Source: Brevibacillus migulae
Lineage (GTDB): Bacteria > Bacillota > Bacilli > Brevibacillales > Brevibacillaceae
Assembly: GCF_004521915.1 (NCBI RefSeq)
Contig: NZ_SDKD01000005.1
Span: forward strand, 94,322 to 158,321
Direction: 5' to 3'
DNA length: 64,000 nucleotides
In this document: piece after piece, positions 57,256 to 64,000 of the stretch
How positions within the stretch are numbered: the stretch's first letter is position 1
Layout: each line of letters opens with the position of its first letter
Program-made: the position numbers and the translations under genes
The notes under the pieces: model-generated
Seen by the model: the letters and a program-made list of their open reading frames with translations, nothing else
What the model was told of the DNA's origin: nothing
The model's database searches: none

Positions 57256-58632
57256 ATGTCATTGATGCGACGTCTGGAAAAACATCGTGGAAAAACAGAT
57301 CAGCAAGAAACGGTACAGACTCCCGTACCTTCCACAGCCTCTTCAGCTCCTGCGACGGTGTATGAACCCATCCCTGATCCTTATGCGAGCTTGAAGACGA
57401 AGCTGCACAACCGCTTAGTATCGGAAGTGTTCAGCAAGAAAGGGGAAATCGATACCCTTTCGCTGGAGGCAGAAATCTCGTTGCTGTTAGCGGAAGAAGC
57501 AGTGCCTATGACTCGTACGGAAAAGCAGCGATTCATCGAGGGGATGATGGCAGAAATTCAAGGGTTTGGACCAATCGATCCGCTCTTGAAGGATCCTAGC
57601 ATTTCGGAGGTCATGGTCAATTCGCCCCAACTCATTTACGTGGAGCGCAATGGGAAGTTGGAGCGCAGCCATGTGCAGTTTCGCGACAATGACCATGTGC
57701 TGCGGATCATTGATAAAATCGTAGCGCCGCTGGGGAGAAGGATCGATGAAAGCTCCCCGATGGTGGATGCCCGACTGCCAGATGGATCACGCGTGAATGC
57801 GATCATTCCACCGCTCGCATTGAAAGGTCCTTGCATCACCATCCGGAAATTTTCCAAGGATCCTTTTACGATTGACGACCTGGTCCGGTTTGGCACACTT
57901 ACGGAGGAAATGGCGCTTTTCTTGCGTGCATGCGTGGAAGCACGGCTGAATGTCGTCGTCTCCGGGGGGACCGGTTCTGGGAAAACGACAACTTTGAACG
58001 TGCTCTCTTCTTTTATCCCTTCCGATGAGCGGATCGTTACGATTGAGGACGCTGCCGAACTGCAACTGAGACAGGATCATGTCATAACGCTGGAGACACG
58101 GGCTGCCAATCTGGAAGGCAAAGGGGCCATCACGATGCGCGATCTGGTCAAAAACTCGCTGCGGATGCGGCCAGACCGGATTGTGGTAGGTGAGGTTCGT
58201 TCGGGAGAAGCGCTGGATATGCTGCAGGCCATGAATACGGGTCACGATGGCTCGATCACGACAGGCCATGCCAATAGTCCGCGTGATATCCTGCGTCGTC
58301 TGGAAGTCATGGTATTGATGGCAGGAATGGACCTGCCTGTTCGAGCGATCCGCGAACAAATCGCTTCTGCCGTGGATCTCATCGTCCAACAGACGAGATT
58401 GAAGGATGGCTCTCGCCGCATCACCCACATTACGGAGGTGATGGGGATGGAAGGCGAGCAAATCACCCTCCAGGACATCTTCCTGTTTCAGGAGAAAGGG
58501 CGGAATGAGCAAGGCAGAGTCATTGGCAGACAGGTGCCAACCGGTATCGTCCCGTCCTTTATCGAAAAGCTGCAAGTCGCCGGCTTCAACATTCAGCATG
58601 ACTGGTTTAATCCAAGGAGGGGCGGACTGTGA
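57256..58632 (+). CDS. tadA: TadA/CpaF secretion ATPase
   Basis: 458 residues, ATG 9 nt after AAGGGGG. Hexameric ATPase powering pilus extension and retraction. Seen: N-terminal CpaF domain ([21 protein letters not shown]), Walker [17 protein letters not shown] near residue 240, Asp box, Walker [37 protein letters not shown] with His box. Length normal. Confidence 0.96.
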   Translation: MSLMRRLEKHRGKTDQQETVQTPVPSTASSAPATVYEPIPDPYASLKTKLHNRLVSEVFSKKGEIDTLSLEAEISLLLAEEAVPMTRTEKQRFIEGMMAEIQGFGPIDPLLKDPSISEVMVNSPQLIYVERNGKLERSHVQFRDNDHVLRIIDKIVAPLGRRIDESSPMVDARLPDGSRVNAIIPPLALKGPCITIRKFSKDPFTIDDLVRFGTLTEEMALFLRACVEARLNVVVSGGTGSGKTTTLNVLSSFIPSDERIVTIEDAAELQLRQDHVITLETRAANLEGKGAITMRDLVKNSLRMRPDRIVVGEVRSGEALDMLQAMNTGHDGSITTGHANSPRDILRRLEVMVLMAGMDLPVRAIREQIASAVDLIVQQTRLKDGSRRITHITEVMGMEGEQITLQDIFLFQEKGRNEQGRVIGRQVPTGIVPSFIEKLQVAGFNIQHDWFNPRRGGL

Positions 58633-59630
58633 TTCAGCTACTATGGGTGGGCTTGTTCCTTTCGGTGTCGTTATTTTTCAGCCTCCTGTTCTGGATCCTT
58701 TTCGCTGGTCGTGCCCGCGTGCGAGAACGAATCAAACGGCTCCGCCAAGGGGAAGGATGGATGGCATCGCCGATCGCAGGACCGGTATCCTCTACCTCTC
58801 GGAAAGAAAAGCATACAGGAAAAAAAGGGGCGCTTCCGGTACTGGCCAGTCGCTTTCAAGCCCTTTTTGAGCAGGAAGCGGGGAAAAGGCTGAATAAGCG
58901 TTTTCAAGAGCATTTGCAGCAAGCGGGCATGCAGATTACCGCAGAGGAAATGGTTGCCGTCATTCTGGTATGCTTCTTTGTTCCCTTTGTCGGTGGATTT
59001 TTGTCAGGGCGTTTTGTGATTGGTTTGTTCTGCGGGATCGCCTTTGCCTTTATCCCGATCCTCTATATCCGGATCCAGCAGAAACGCCGTCTGACCCGGT
59101 TTAATCGACAGTTGAATGAAATGCTGACGATTACTTCCAATTCCTTGAAGTCCGGTTATTCTTTCTTGCAATCTGTCCAGACCATTTCTACGGAGATGCC
59201 GGCACCGATCAGTGAAGAATTTCATCGGATGATTCGCGAGGTGAATATGGGGCTGCCCATGGAAGAATCCCTGCTACGTTTGTCACAGCGCGTGAAAAGC
59301 CAGGATTTCGAATTGATTACGACTGCCATTTTGATCCAGAGGCAAATCGGGGGGAATCTGTCCGAGATCTTGGATAACATCGGAGAAACGATTCGGGAGC
59401 GGGTGCGCATTCAAGGGGAAATCAAGGCATTAACGGCACAAGGCAGATTTTCGGCACTCATTTTTATGATCCTGCCGCCCGGTGTCACCCTGATGATCTA
59501 TATGATGAATCCTGGATATATCGGGGTCCTCTTTCAGCATCCGCTTGGCCTCGCTATGATCGCTGCTGCAGTTATCGGTCAGGTTATCGGCTTTCTGGTC
59601 ATCCGCAAGATCGTGGCAATTGATGTCTAA
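58629..59630 (+). CDS. tadB: TadB membrane protein
   Basis: 333 residues, GTG overlapping the TadA stop, AGGAGGGG upstream. GspF-type fold: two N-terminal hydrophobic regions, cytoplasmic GspF domain (FNRQLNEMLTITSNSLKSGYSFLQSVQTISTEMPAPISEEFHRM) and two C-terminal helices. Inner-membrane platform paired with TadC. Confidence 0.93.
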   Translation: MIQLLWVGLFLSVSLFFSLLFWILFAGRARVRERIKRLRQGEGWMASPIAGPVSSTSRKEKHTGKKGALPVLASRFQALFEQEAGKRLNKRFQEHLQQAGMQITAEEMVAVILVCFFVPFVGGFLSGRFVIGLFCGIAFAFIPILYIRIQQKRRLTRFNRQLNEMLTITSNSLKSGYSFLQSVQTISTEMPAPISEEFHRMIREVNMGLPMEESLLRLSQRVKSQDFELITTAILIQRQIGGNLSEILDNIGETIRERVRIQGEIKALTAQGRFSALIFMILPPGVTLMIYMMNPGYIGVLFQHPLGLAMIAAAVIGQVIGFLVIRKIVAIDV

Positions 59631-59660
59631 CCATCATCGAAAAGTCAGGAGGTGTCATAG

Positions 59661-60572
59661 ATGCTGCTTTTGCAATGGCTTCTATTTTTGCTGCTCTGGA
59701 TGGGATTTTATCAAGGGAGCAGCATCCTGCTCGGCAGCAATCTTCACATTCGCTCCCGCGTGCATGGACTGCGCTCACATGCGAAAGGAGAGATCGGAGA
59801 GGAGAAAGACAATTCAACCTTCCATCAACGTGTGACGAGGCCGATCATTCTACAGATGGGGCGTAAGCTGTCCTCCATCGCTCCCATACGCTGGAAAACC
59901 ATGCTACAAGTGCAACTGCGGCATGCCGGCTCTCCTTTTGGGTTGAGTGTAAATGAGTGGATTGTATGGAATTTGTTGATCTTCATCCTGTTCAGCGGAT
60001 TGTCGATCTTGATTGTACCGTATTTGCCTGGTACTTCCACCTGGTTGGTCGCGCTTGGCTTGGCCGGATTGGGACTCGCCATCCCGCATGTGTATCTGAA
60101 ACGGTTGATTGATCAGAGGCAGCTCTTTATCCGCAAGGGCTTGCCGGATTTGCTCGATTTGCTAACGGTCAGCGTCGAGGCAGGTCTTGGCTTTGACCAG
60201 GCGATGGGAAAAGTGGTCGAAAAAACGACCGGACCGTTAGCAGATGAATTCCGGTTGACACTGCAAGAGGTGCAGATGGGGAAAAGCCGTCGCGAAGCCC
60301 TGCGCGATCTGGGTCTGCGAACAGGAGTAGAAGGTGTCATCAATTTTACCAATGCCTTGATCCAAGCAGATAAGCTTGGGGTTAGCCTTGGCAATGTGCT
60401 GCGTGTCCAATCGGATGATATCCGGCGCAAACGGCGTCAGGAAGCGGAAGAGAAAGCGATGAAGGCACCAATCAAGCTGTTGTTTCCGCTCATCTTTTTT
60501 ATTTTCCCTTCGTTATTCATTATTATCTTGGGACCTGCTGCCATCAATATTATCGATGTGCTCTTGAAATGA
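59661..60572 (+). CDS. tadC: TadC membrane protein
   Basis: 303 residues, ATG after CAGGAGGTG. Same GspF fold as TadB: FIRKGLPDLLDLLTVSVEAGLGFDQAMGKVVEKTTGPLADEFRLTLQEVQMGKSRREALRDLG, with helices at about 105-145 and at the C-terminus (LFPLIFFIFPSLFIIILGPAAI). Second half of the TadB/TadC platform. Confidence 0.93.
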   Translation: MLLLQWLLFLLLWMGFYQGSSILLGSNLHIRSRVHGLRSHAKGEIGEEKDNSTFHQRVTRPIILQMGRKLSSIAPIRWKTMLQVQLRHAGSPFGLSVNEWIVWNLLIFILFSGLSILIVPYLPGTSTWLVALGLAGLGLAIPHVYLKRLIDQRQLFIRKGLPDLLDLLTVSVEAGLGFDQAMGKVVEKTTGPLADEFRLTLQEVQMGKSRREALRDLGLRTGVEGVINFTNALIQADKLGVSLGNVLRVQSDDIRRKRRQEAEEKAMKAPIKLLFPLIFFIFPSLFIIILGPAAINIIDVLLK

Positions 60573-60586
60573 CGGGAGGATATGGC

Positions 60587-60985
60587 ATGGGGAAAAAGCC
60601 GGTTTCTATTTTTCATGAATCCTCACAAACCTTTCTGGCGATGCGTGTTACTTCGGCAATGACTTTTTGGAAGCGGCTGTTGGGATGGATGGGTAAGCGC
60701 ACTGTCCGGGATGGGGAAGCTCTCCTGTTGTCACCGTGCAGCCGTATTCACACCTGTTTCATGAAAATCCCGATCGACGTCCTTTTTCTGGACAGGGATT
60801 CACGCGTAGTCGGGGTATTGGAGCGGGTAAAACCGTTTCAGTTTCCTCCCTCATTCCGGCGGGCGTGCATGGTGGTCGAGCTGCCGGAGGGAACGATCGC
60901 GAGAAAAGGTGTGCAAGTATTTGATCAGCTCCGGATTGTGGCCAGGAGGGAAGAAGGCCGGCAGGAGGACTCAAAACAGTCATGA
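60587..60985 (+). CDS. DUF192 family protein
   Basis: 132 residues from the ATG at 60587 (GGGAGGA, 6-nt spacing); ATG 60569 overlapping TadC is the alternative. DUF192 motifs: FWKRLLGWMGKRTVRDGEALLLSPCSRIHTCFMKIPIDVLFLDRDSRVVGV and ACMVVELPEGTIARKGV. The family is frequently found at Tad loci; function unknown. Confidence 0.88.
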   Translation: MGKKPVSIFHESSQTFLAMRVTSAMTFWKRLLGWMGKRTVRDGEALLLSPCSRIHTCFMKIPIDVLFLDRDSRVVGVLERVKPFQFPPSFRRACMVVELPEGTIARKGVQVFDQLRIVARREEGRQEDSKQS

Positions 60986-61011
60986 TGTGTTACATCTGCG
61001 CCTTGTTCATA

Positions 61012-61050
61012 GAAAAAGCAGGTCTTTCCGATTGGAAGCCTGCTTTTTTA
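61012..61050. terminator. Bidirectional terminator ending the Tad operon
   Basis: AAGCAGG (61016-61022) / CCTGCTT (61039-61045) stem with inner pairing, A-run left, T-run right. Shared with the convergent exonuclease gene. Confidence 0.85.
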
Positions 61051-61058
61051 TCGTTCAT

Positions 61059-61937
61059 TTATCCGACGCGGTTGAGCATGGTATTTCCGAATTCCAGCTC
61101 GGTAAATTTCGCTTTAACGCGATCCAAGTCATATTCCCATTTGGCTTCCTCCAAGGAGACGGAAACTGGAACATCGGTCAAAATGGTTGCCAGCTTTTTA
61201 CTGAGATAGACCTGTTCCTGGTGCTCCTCAAGCTTTGCACGCATTTTCGGCGTACATGCATGCAGATTGGCATACAGTCCGTCAAGGCTGCCGTGCTCAA
61301 TGACCAGCTTGTGTGCTGTTTTTTCGCCAATCCCCGGACAACCTGGAATGCAGTCAGATGTGTCGCCTTGCAGCGCTTTTACATCGATCACTTGCTCTGG
61401 AACGATACCGCGCAATGCTTGCAGAGACTCAGGCGTATAATGCTCATGCTTCCCGCCGTTTTTCAAAATCTTGACTGCGACGCGATCCGAGACGAGCTGA
61501 AGACTATCGTAGTCGCCGGTCGCAATTACGACCTGGTGCCCCTCCTGGCCAAAACGGGTGCTTAAGGTACCGAGAATGTCATCACCCTCATACCCGGCTA
61601 GTCCAATATTTGGTACGGAGAATGCGTCCGTCAGTTCCTTCACGAGGCTGAACTGAGGAATGAGCTCCATGGGGGGTTCGACACGATTTGCTTTATAGCC
61701 ATCATACCACTGGCTGCGGATCAATGTTTCACGTGCTGCGACATCCCAGCCAACGATCAGATGGGTAGGGCGAACCAGCTGTGCATAATCCAGCATCATT
61801 TTGGTGAAACCATAAACTGCATTGGTATACGTACCCGTGCTCGTCTGCCTGATCCCGCCTGTCCAGGAAGAAGCATAGAACGCACGAAACAAAAAGCTCA
61901 TGCCATCAATCAACAAAATTTTATGTGTGTGGGACAC
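61059..61937 (-). CDS. ypcP: 5'-3' exonuclease (PolI N-domain-like, YpcP)
   Basis: 292 residues, GTG start with AAGGGAG upstream. Stand-alone 5' nuclease: ILLIDGMSFLFRAFYA (first metal Asp), HLIVGWDVAARETLIR, GYEGDDILGTLS and ATGDYDSLQLV acidic clusters, then the helix-3-turn-helix GCPGIGEKTAHKLV. Length and layout match YpcP-type exonucleases, which remove RNA primers and flaps. Single gene. Confidence 0.94.
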   Translation of the reverse strand: MSHTHKILLIDGMSFLFRAFYASSWTGGIRQTSTGTYTNAVYGFTKMMLDYAQLVRPTHLIVGWDVAARETLIRSQWYDGYKANRVEPPMELIPQFSLVKELTDAFSVPNIGLAGYEGDDILGTLSTRFGQEGHQVVIATGDYDSLQLVSDRVAVKILKNGGKHEHYTPESLQALRGIVPEQVIDVKALQGDTSDCIPGCPGIGEKTAHKLVIEHGSLDGLYANLHACTPKMRAKLEEHQEQVYLSKKLATILTDVPVSVSLEEAKWEYDLDRVKAKFTELEFGNTMLNRVG

Positions 61938-62021
61938 GAATCTTTTTCTCCCTTCTTTGTAGCTACCTGCCTATTATAGCACAACGGTCAACACTACCAG
62001 ATTTTACATCCGTGGTTGCCA

Positions 62022-62050
62022 GTATGGAATGTTCCAGATGAGGGATGATA
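62022..62050 (+). promoter_or_regulatory. Putative SigmaG promoter of the SASP gene
   Basis: GTATG (62022-62026), 17-nt spacer, GATGATA (62044-62050), close to the SigmaG pattern GHATR-N17/18-CATNHTA with one mismatch. The start would be near 62057, leaving about 140 nt of leader. Confidence 0.45.
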
Positions 62051-62109
62051 GTATCAACAACAACTTAATCGCTCCACCTCGCAAACGATAACAGCAACAT
62101 TTCTATCGC

Positions 62110-62167
62110 CTCCACGGTCTCACTGGAGAGAAGCCACATGGCTGACGGTTCAAACCCGTCCCTGGAG
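62110..62167 (+). other. Hairpin-rich, tRNA-like element in the SASP leader
   Basis: Three hairpins in a row: CTCCA/TGGAG, AGCC/GGCT, and GACGG-TTCAAAC-CCGTC, the last being a perfect tRNA T-arm (5-bp stem, 7-nt loop, GGTTCAA box). CTCCACG (62110-62116) pairs 6 of 7 with CCTGGAG right after the T-arm. At 58 nt it is too short for a normal tRNA. Confidence 0.4.
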
Positions 62168-62197
62168 AAAAACCAAATGCTTAAGGAGGCATCACAC

Positions 62198-62395
62198 ATG
62201 GCTAACCAAGGCGGAAACAGCAACAACCTGTTGGTACCTCAAGCAAACCAAGCTCTGGATCAATTGAAGTATGAGATCGCTGCAGAATTCGGTGTAAACC
62301 TGGGCGCAGATACCACTTCCCGTCAAAACGGTTCTGTTGGTGGAGAGATCACCAAGCGTCTGGTGAGCTTCGCAGAGCAACAACTCGCTCGCTAA
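62198..62395 (+). CDS. Alpha/beta-type small acid-soluble spore protein
   Basis: 65 residues from the ATG at 62198 (AAGGAGG, 8-nt spacing); a 20-codon in-frame extension is rejected because the Shine-Dalgarno lies inside it. Contains the germination protease site [10 protein letters not shown] and the DNA-binding C-terminal block [16 protein letters not shown]. Saturates and protects spore DNA in the forespore. Monocistronic, with a SigmaG-like promoter and its own terminator. Direct evidence that the organism makes endospores. Confidence 0.97.
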   Translation: MANQGGNSNNLLVPQANQALDQLKYEIAAEFGVNLGADTTSRQNGSVGGEITKRLVSFAEQQLAR

Positions 62396-62417
62396 CAATT
62401 TCATAGTTGGATGGAGA

Positions 62418-62441
62418 GGGTACCTGTTACGGGTACCCTTT
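62418..62441. terminator. Terminator of the SASP gene
   Basis: GGGTACC (62418-62424) / GGTACCC (62432-62438) stem followed by TTT; also close to the stop of the convergent LysR gene. Confidence 0.7.
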
Positions 62442-63319
62442 CACATTTTACGGACCATCATAGCCAAAAACTGCTGGACCGCTGCAGGCTGCCATTTCTT
62501 TTTCCGGTAGATCGCTTGCGTAAAGAACGATTCCTGTGGCTCATTGCGAAACGGCACCGTTACCAGCTTCCCATGTGCGACCTCCGCTTCAACGGCGATT
62601 CGCGGGAGCAAGGAAATCCCCAATCCGTACACCACACAATGCTTGATGGCCTCCAGATTGGCAAATTGATAAGCCAGCGTGACGTGCGTGCCAGTAGCTT
62701 TTAGCTGTCTCAGAAGCATCGCTCGATAGGTACAGCCATCTTCGGTCGTGATCAAGGTTTCACCGTCCAGATCCCGTGGACCAACAACTTCCTGATTCTG
62801 AAGAGGGTGACCCGGAGGCATAATGATATGGAGCGCCTCTTCGCGCAGAGATATGGTTTCTAACTCCTGTTCGGTACAAAGTGTATCCAATAAAAATGCA
62901 AGATCCAGGTTGCCTGCTTTTACTTCTTCGATCAGCTTGGGTTCGTTTCCGGTATGCAGCATGATATGAATTCCCGGATGGGTCTGTCTGAATTGCTGGA
63001 GAAATGGCGGCAGGTAATAGGCAGCCAAAGATTCGATCGTTCCGATATGCATGGTGCCCGTATCCTGGGCAGCGATCACTTCTTTGGATTCTGCATAGAG
63101 GGCAAGCAAACGATTGGCATAAGACAAGAGGGTCTCGCCAGCAAAGGTCAGCCGTATGCCGCGTCCGTGCCGTTCAAACAATACAGTCTGATATGATTGT
63201 TCCAATTTTTGAATTTGCGAGGTAATGCTTGACTGCGCATAGCCCAATTCATCCGCAGCCTTGCTGTAGCTTCCCAGCCTGGCTACTTCACGAAAGGTAT
63301 GGAGGTAAACCAGATCCAC
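62441..63319 (-). CDS. LysR-family transcriptional regulator
   Basis: 292 residues. HTH: LVYLHTFREVARLGSYSKAADELGYAQSSITSQIQKLEQSYQTVLFERHGRGIRL. Effector domain begins MHIGTIESLAAYYLPPFLQQF. Divergent from the rhodanese gene with 120 bp between starts, so it probably controls that gene in response to a small sulfur or related effector (inference). Confidence 0.93.
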   Translation of the reverse strand: MDLVYLHTFREVARLGSYSKAADELGYAQSSITSQIQKLEQSYQTVLFERHGRGIRLTFAGETLLSYANRLLALYAESKEVIAAQDTGTMHIGTIESLAAYYLPPFLQQFRQTHPGIHIMLHTGNEPKLIEEVKAGNLDLAFLLDTLCTEQELETISLREEALHIIMPPGHPLQNQEVVGPRDLDGETLITTEDGCTYRAMLLRQLKATGTHVTLAYQFANLEAIKHCVVYGLGISLLPRIAVEAEVAHGKLVTVPFRNEPQESFFTQAIYRKKKWQPAAVQQFLAMMVRKM

Positions 63320-63439
63320 GCCGAATCGCCACCTATCGAAAAAAGTGATTGTACATATAGAATAGTATAGATATTTTCAAACAATCAAGGATGTTATGCT
63401 TCTTTCATACGAATATTCCATTTTGAGGAGGCATGTAAA

Positions 63440-63880
63440 ATGACACAACCGACTTCCCGTTTTTCACTTGTCACTGAAATTCCTGCGGCGGCTCCCGAGC
63501 AAGCGTATGCACATTTCGCAAACAAACTTGCTTATGAAACAGACCCTGCAGATGTGATGCTAGACTTGCAAAGAGGACAACGAAGCTTTGTCATCATTGA
63601 TTCCCGCAGCGAAAAAGCTTTTCAGGAGTGCCATATTCCCGGTGCCGTGCATTTGCCGACGCGACAAATCAATGAAGAGAGTACACGCCATCTATCGAAA
63701 GAGCAGCTGTTCGTGGTGTACTGCTGGGGACCCGCATGCAATGGAGCCACCCGGGCATGCGCGAAATTAAGCAAGCTTGGATTCCGTGTGAAGGAAATGA
63801 TCGGCGGAATTGAATACTGGCGAAAAGAAGGTGGCCCCGTCGAAGGGACAATGGGTACAGAAGCACCCTTATACGGTTAA
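63440..63880 (+). CDS. Rhodanese-domain protein
   Basis: 146 residues, ATG after GAGGAGG. Single rhodanese domain: FVIIDSRSEKAFQECHIPGAVHLP and active-site cysteine loop VVYCWGPACNGATRA near residue 95, then GFRVKEMIGGIEYWRKEG. Likely sulfurtransferase or persulfide-handling protein in the cytoplasm. The loop CWGPACNG is longer-spaced than the textbook CRxGx[R/T], so enzymatic activity is probable but not assured. Confidence 0.9.
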   Translation: MTQPTSRFSLVTEIPAAAPEQAYAHFANKLAYETDPADVMLDLQRGQRSFVIIDSRSEKAFQECHIPGAVHLPTRQINEESTRHLSKEQLFVVYCWGPACNGATRACAKLSKLGFRVKEMIGGIEYWRKEGGPVEGTMGTEAPLYG

Positions 63881-63897
63881 CGCAAATCGATCTTAGA

Positions 63898-63974
63898 AAA
63901 AACTTGGCTACGCCAAGTCATTGGCGGAGCTTAGTTGCTCTTATGTCGATGAGAATTTTATATATTCTTATCGA
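63898..63974 (-). repeat. 77-nt structured repeat, copy E2
   Basis: Reverse-strand counterpart of E1 (53291-53367), 61 of 77 positions identical without gaps. On the minus strand it begins TCGATAAG, keeps the block AAGAGCAACTAAGCT and ends with hairpin CTTGGC-GTA-GCCAAG followed by six T. On this strand it also offers CGCCAA/TTGGCG as an alternative, mutually exclusive stem. Confidence 0.75.
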
Positions 63975-63984
63975 CCAAGATAAA

Positions 63985-64000
63985 CACCCGCTGCCGGGTG
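63985..64000. terminator. GC-rich hairpin at the right edge
   Basis: CACCCG-CTGC-CGGGTG, 6-bp perfect stem ending exactly at the window edge. Any T-run on the + strand would lie outside; on the minus strand it is followed by TTTA. Direction cannot be decided. Confidence 0.45.

Noticed and set aside
62110..62167. A functional tRNA gene in the SASP leader.
   Set aside because: The T-arm is perfect but the element is only 58 nt, with no proper D-arm or 7-nt anticodon loop; kept only as a tRNA-like structure.
62138..62197. 20-codon N-terminal extension of the SASP.
   Set aside because: The AAGGAGG site is inside it and SASPs normally begin just before the Asn/Gln-rich segment.

Overview
The window looks like chromosomal DNA of an aerobic endospore-forming member of the Firmicutes, most likely Brevibacillus or a close Paenibacillaceae relative. 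This is inferred from an alpha/beta-type small acid-soluble spore protein, CotF-type coat proteins in an yra/adhB-like operon, strong AAGGAGG ribosome-binding sites, a Gram-positive Tad pilus locus and moderate GC. No rRNA, tRNA, CRISPR array, insertion sequence or prophage was recognised.

Layout. (1) 1-17.2 kb: a surface-glycan island. Sugar-nucleotide genes (two DegT-type aminotransferases, a Gfo/Idh/MocA oxidoreductase, two epimerases, two hexapeptide acyltransferases) and four glycosyltransferases surround a 1098-residue collagen-like protein made of about 310 Gly-Ala-Thr triplets. A second protein carries the same N-terminal domain on a seven-bladed beta-propeller. The likely logic is synthesis of an acylated amino sugar and its attachment to the threonine-rich collagen stalk on the spore or cell surface. 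(2) 17.3-30.6 kb: a PPOX flavoprotein, then an eight-gene operon (secreted/membrane protein, ABC ATPase, ABC permease, coiled-coil membrane protein, MoxR ATPase, DUF58, two von Willebrand A proteins). (3) 30.6-36.0 kb: a formate module (OFA-family transporter, DUF2294 protein, FdhF/YdeP-type molybdoenzyme, FdhD). The transporter and the molybdoenzyme are each preceded by the same 45-nt RNA leader with mutually exclusive P1 stem and terminator, a candidate unnamed riboswitch or antiterminator. An FNR-like palindrome lies upstream of the first. (4) 36.0-49.0 kb: cold-shock protein with a long structured leader, acetyltransferase, ComB phosphatase, SDR, LysR, an internally shortened drug exporter, quinone oxidoreductase, a membrane diguanylate cyclase, a spore-coat/AdhB operon, and two membrane transporters. 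(5) 49.2-52.3 kb: a RavA/ViaA-like MoxR-vWA pair. (6) 52.4-61.0 kb: a class-I c-di-GMP riboswitch followed by two Flp pilins and a full Gram-positive Tad pilus operon. (7) 61.0-64.0 kb: a 5'-3' exonuclease, a SASP gene, a LysR regulator and a divergent rhodanese.

The most novel signals are non-coding: the duplicated formate-module leader, a 77-nt structured repeat present twice (53.3 kb and 63.9 kb, 61/77 identical, opposite strands), and c-di-GMP control of the pilus in a window that also encodes a diguanylate cyclase.
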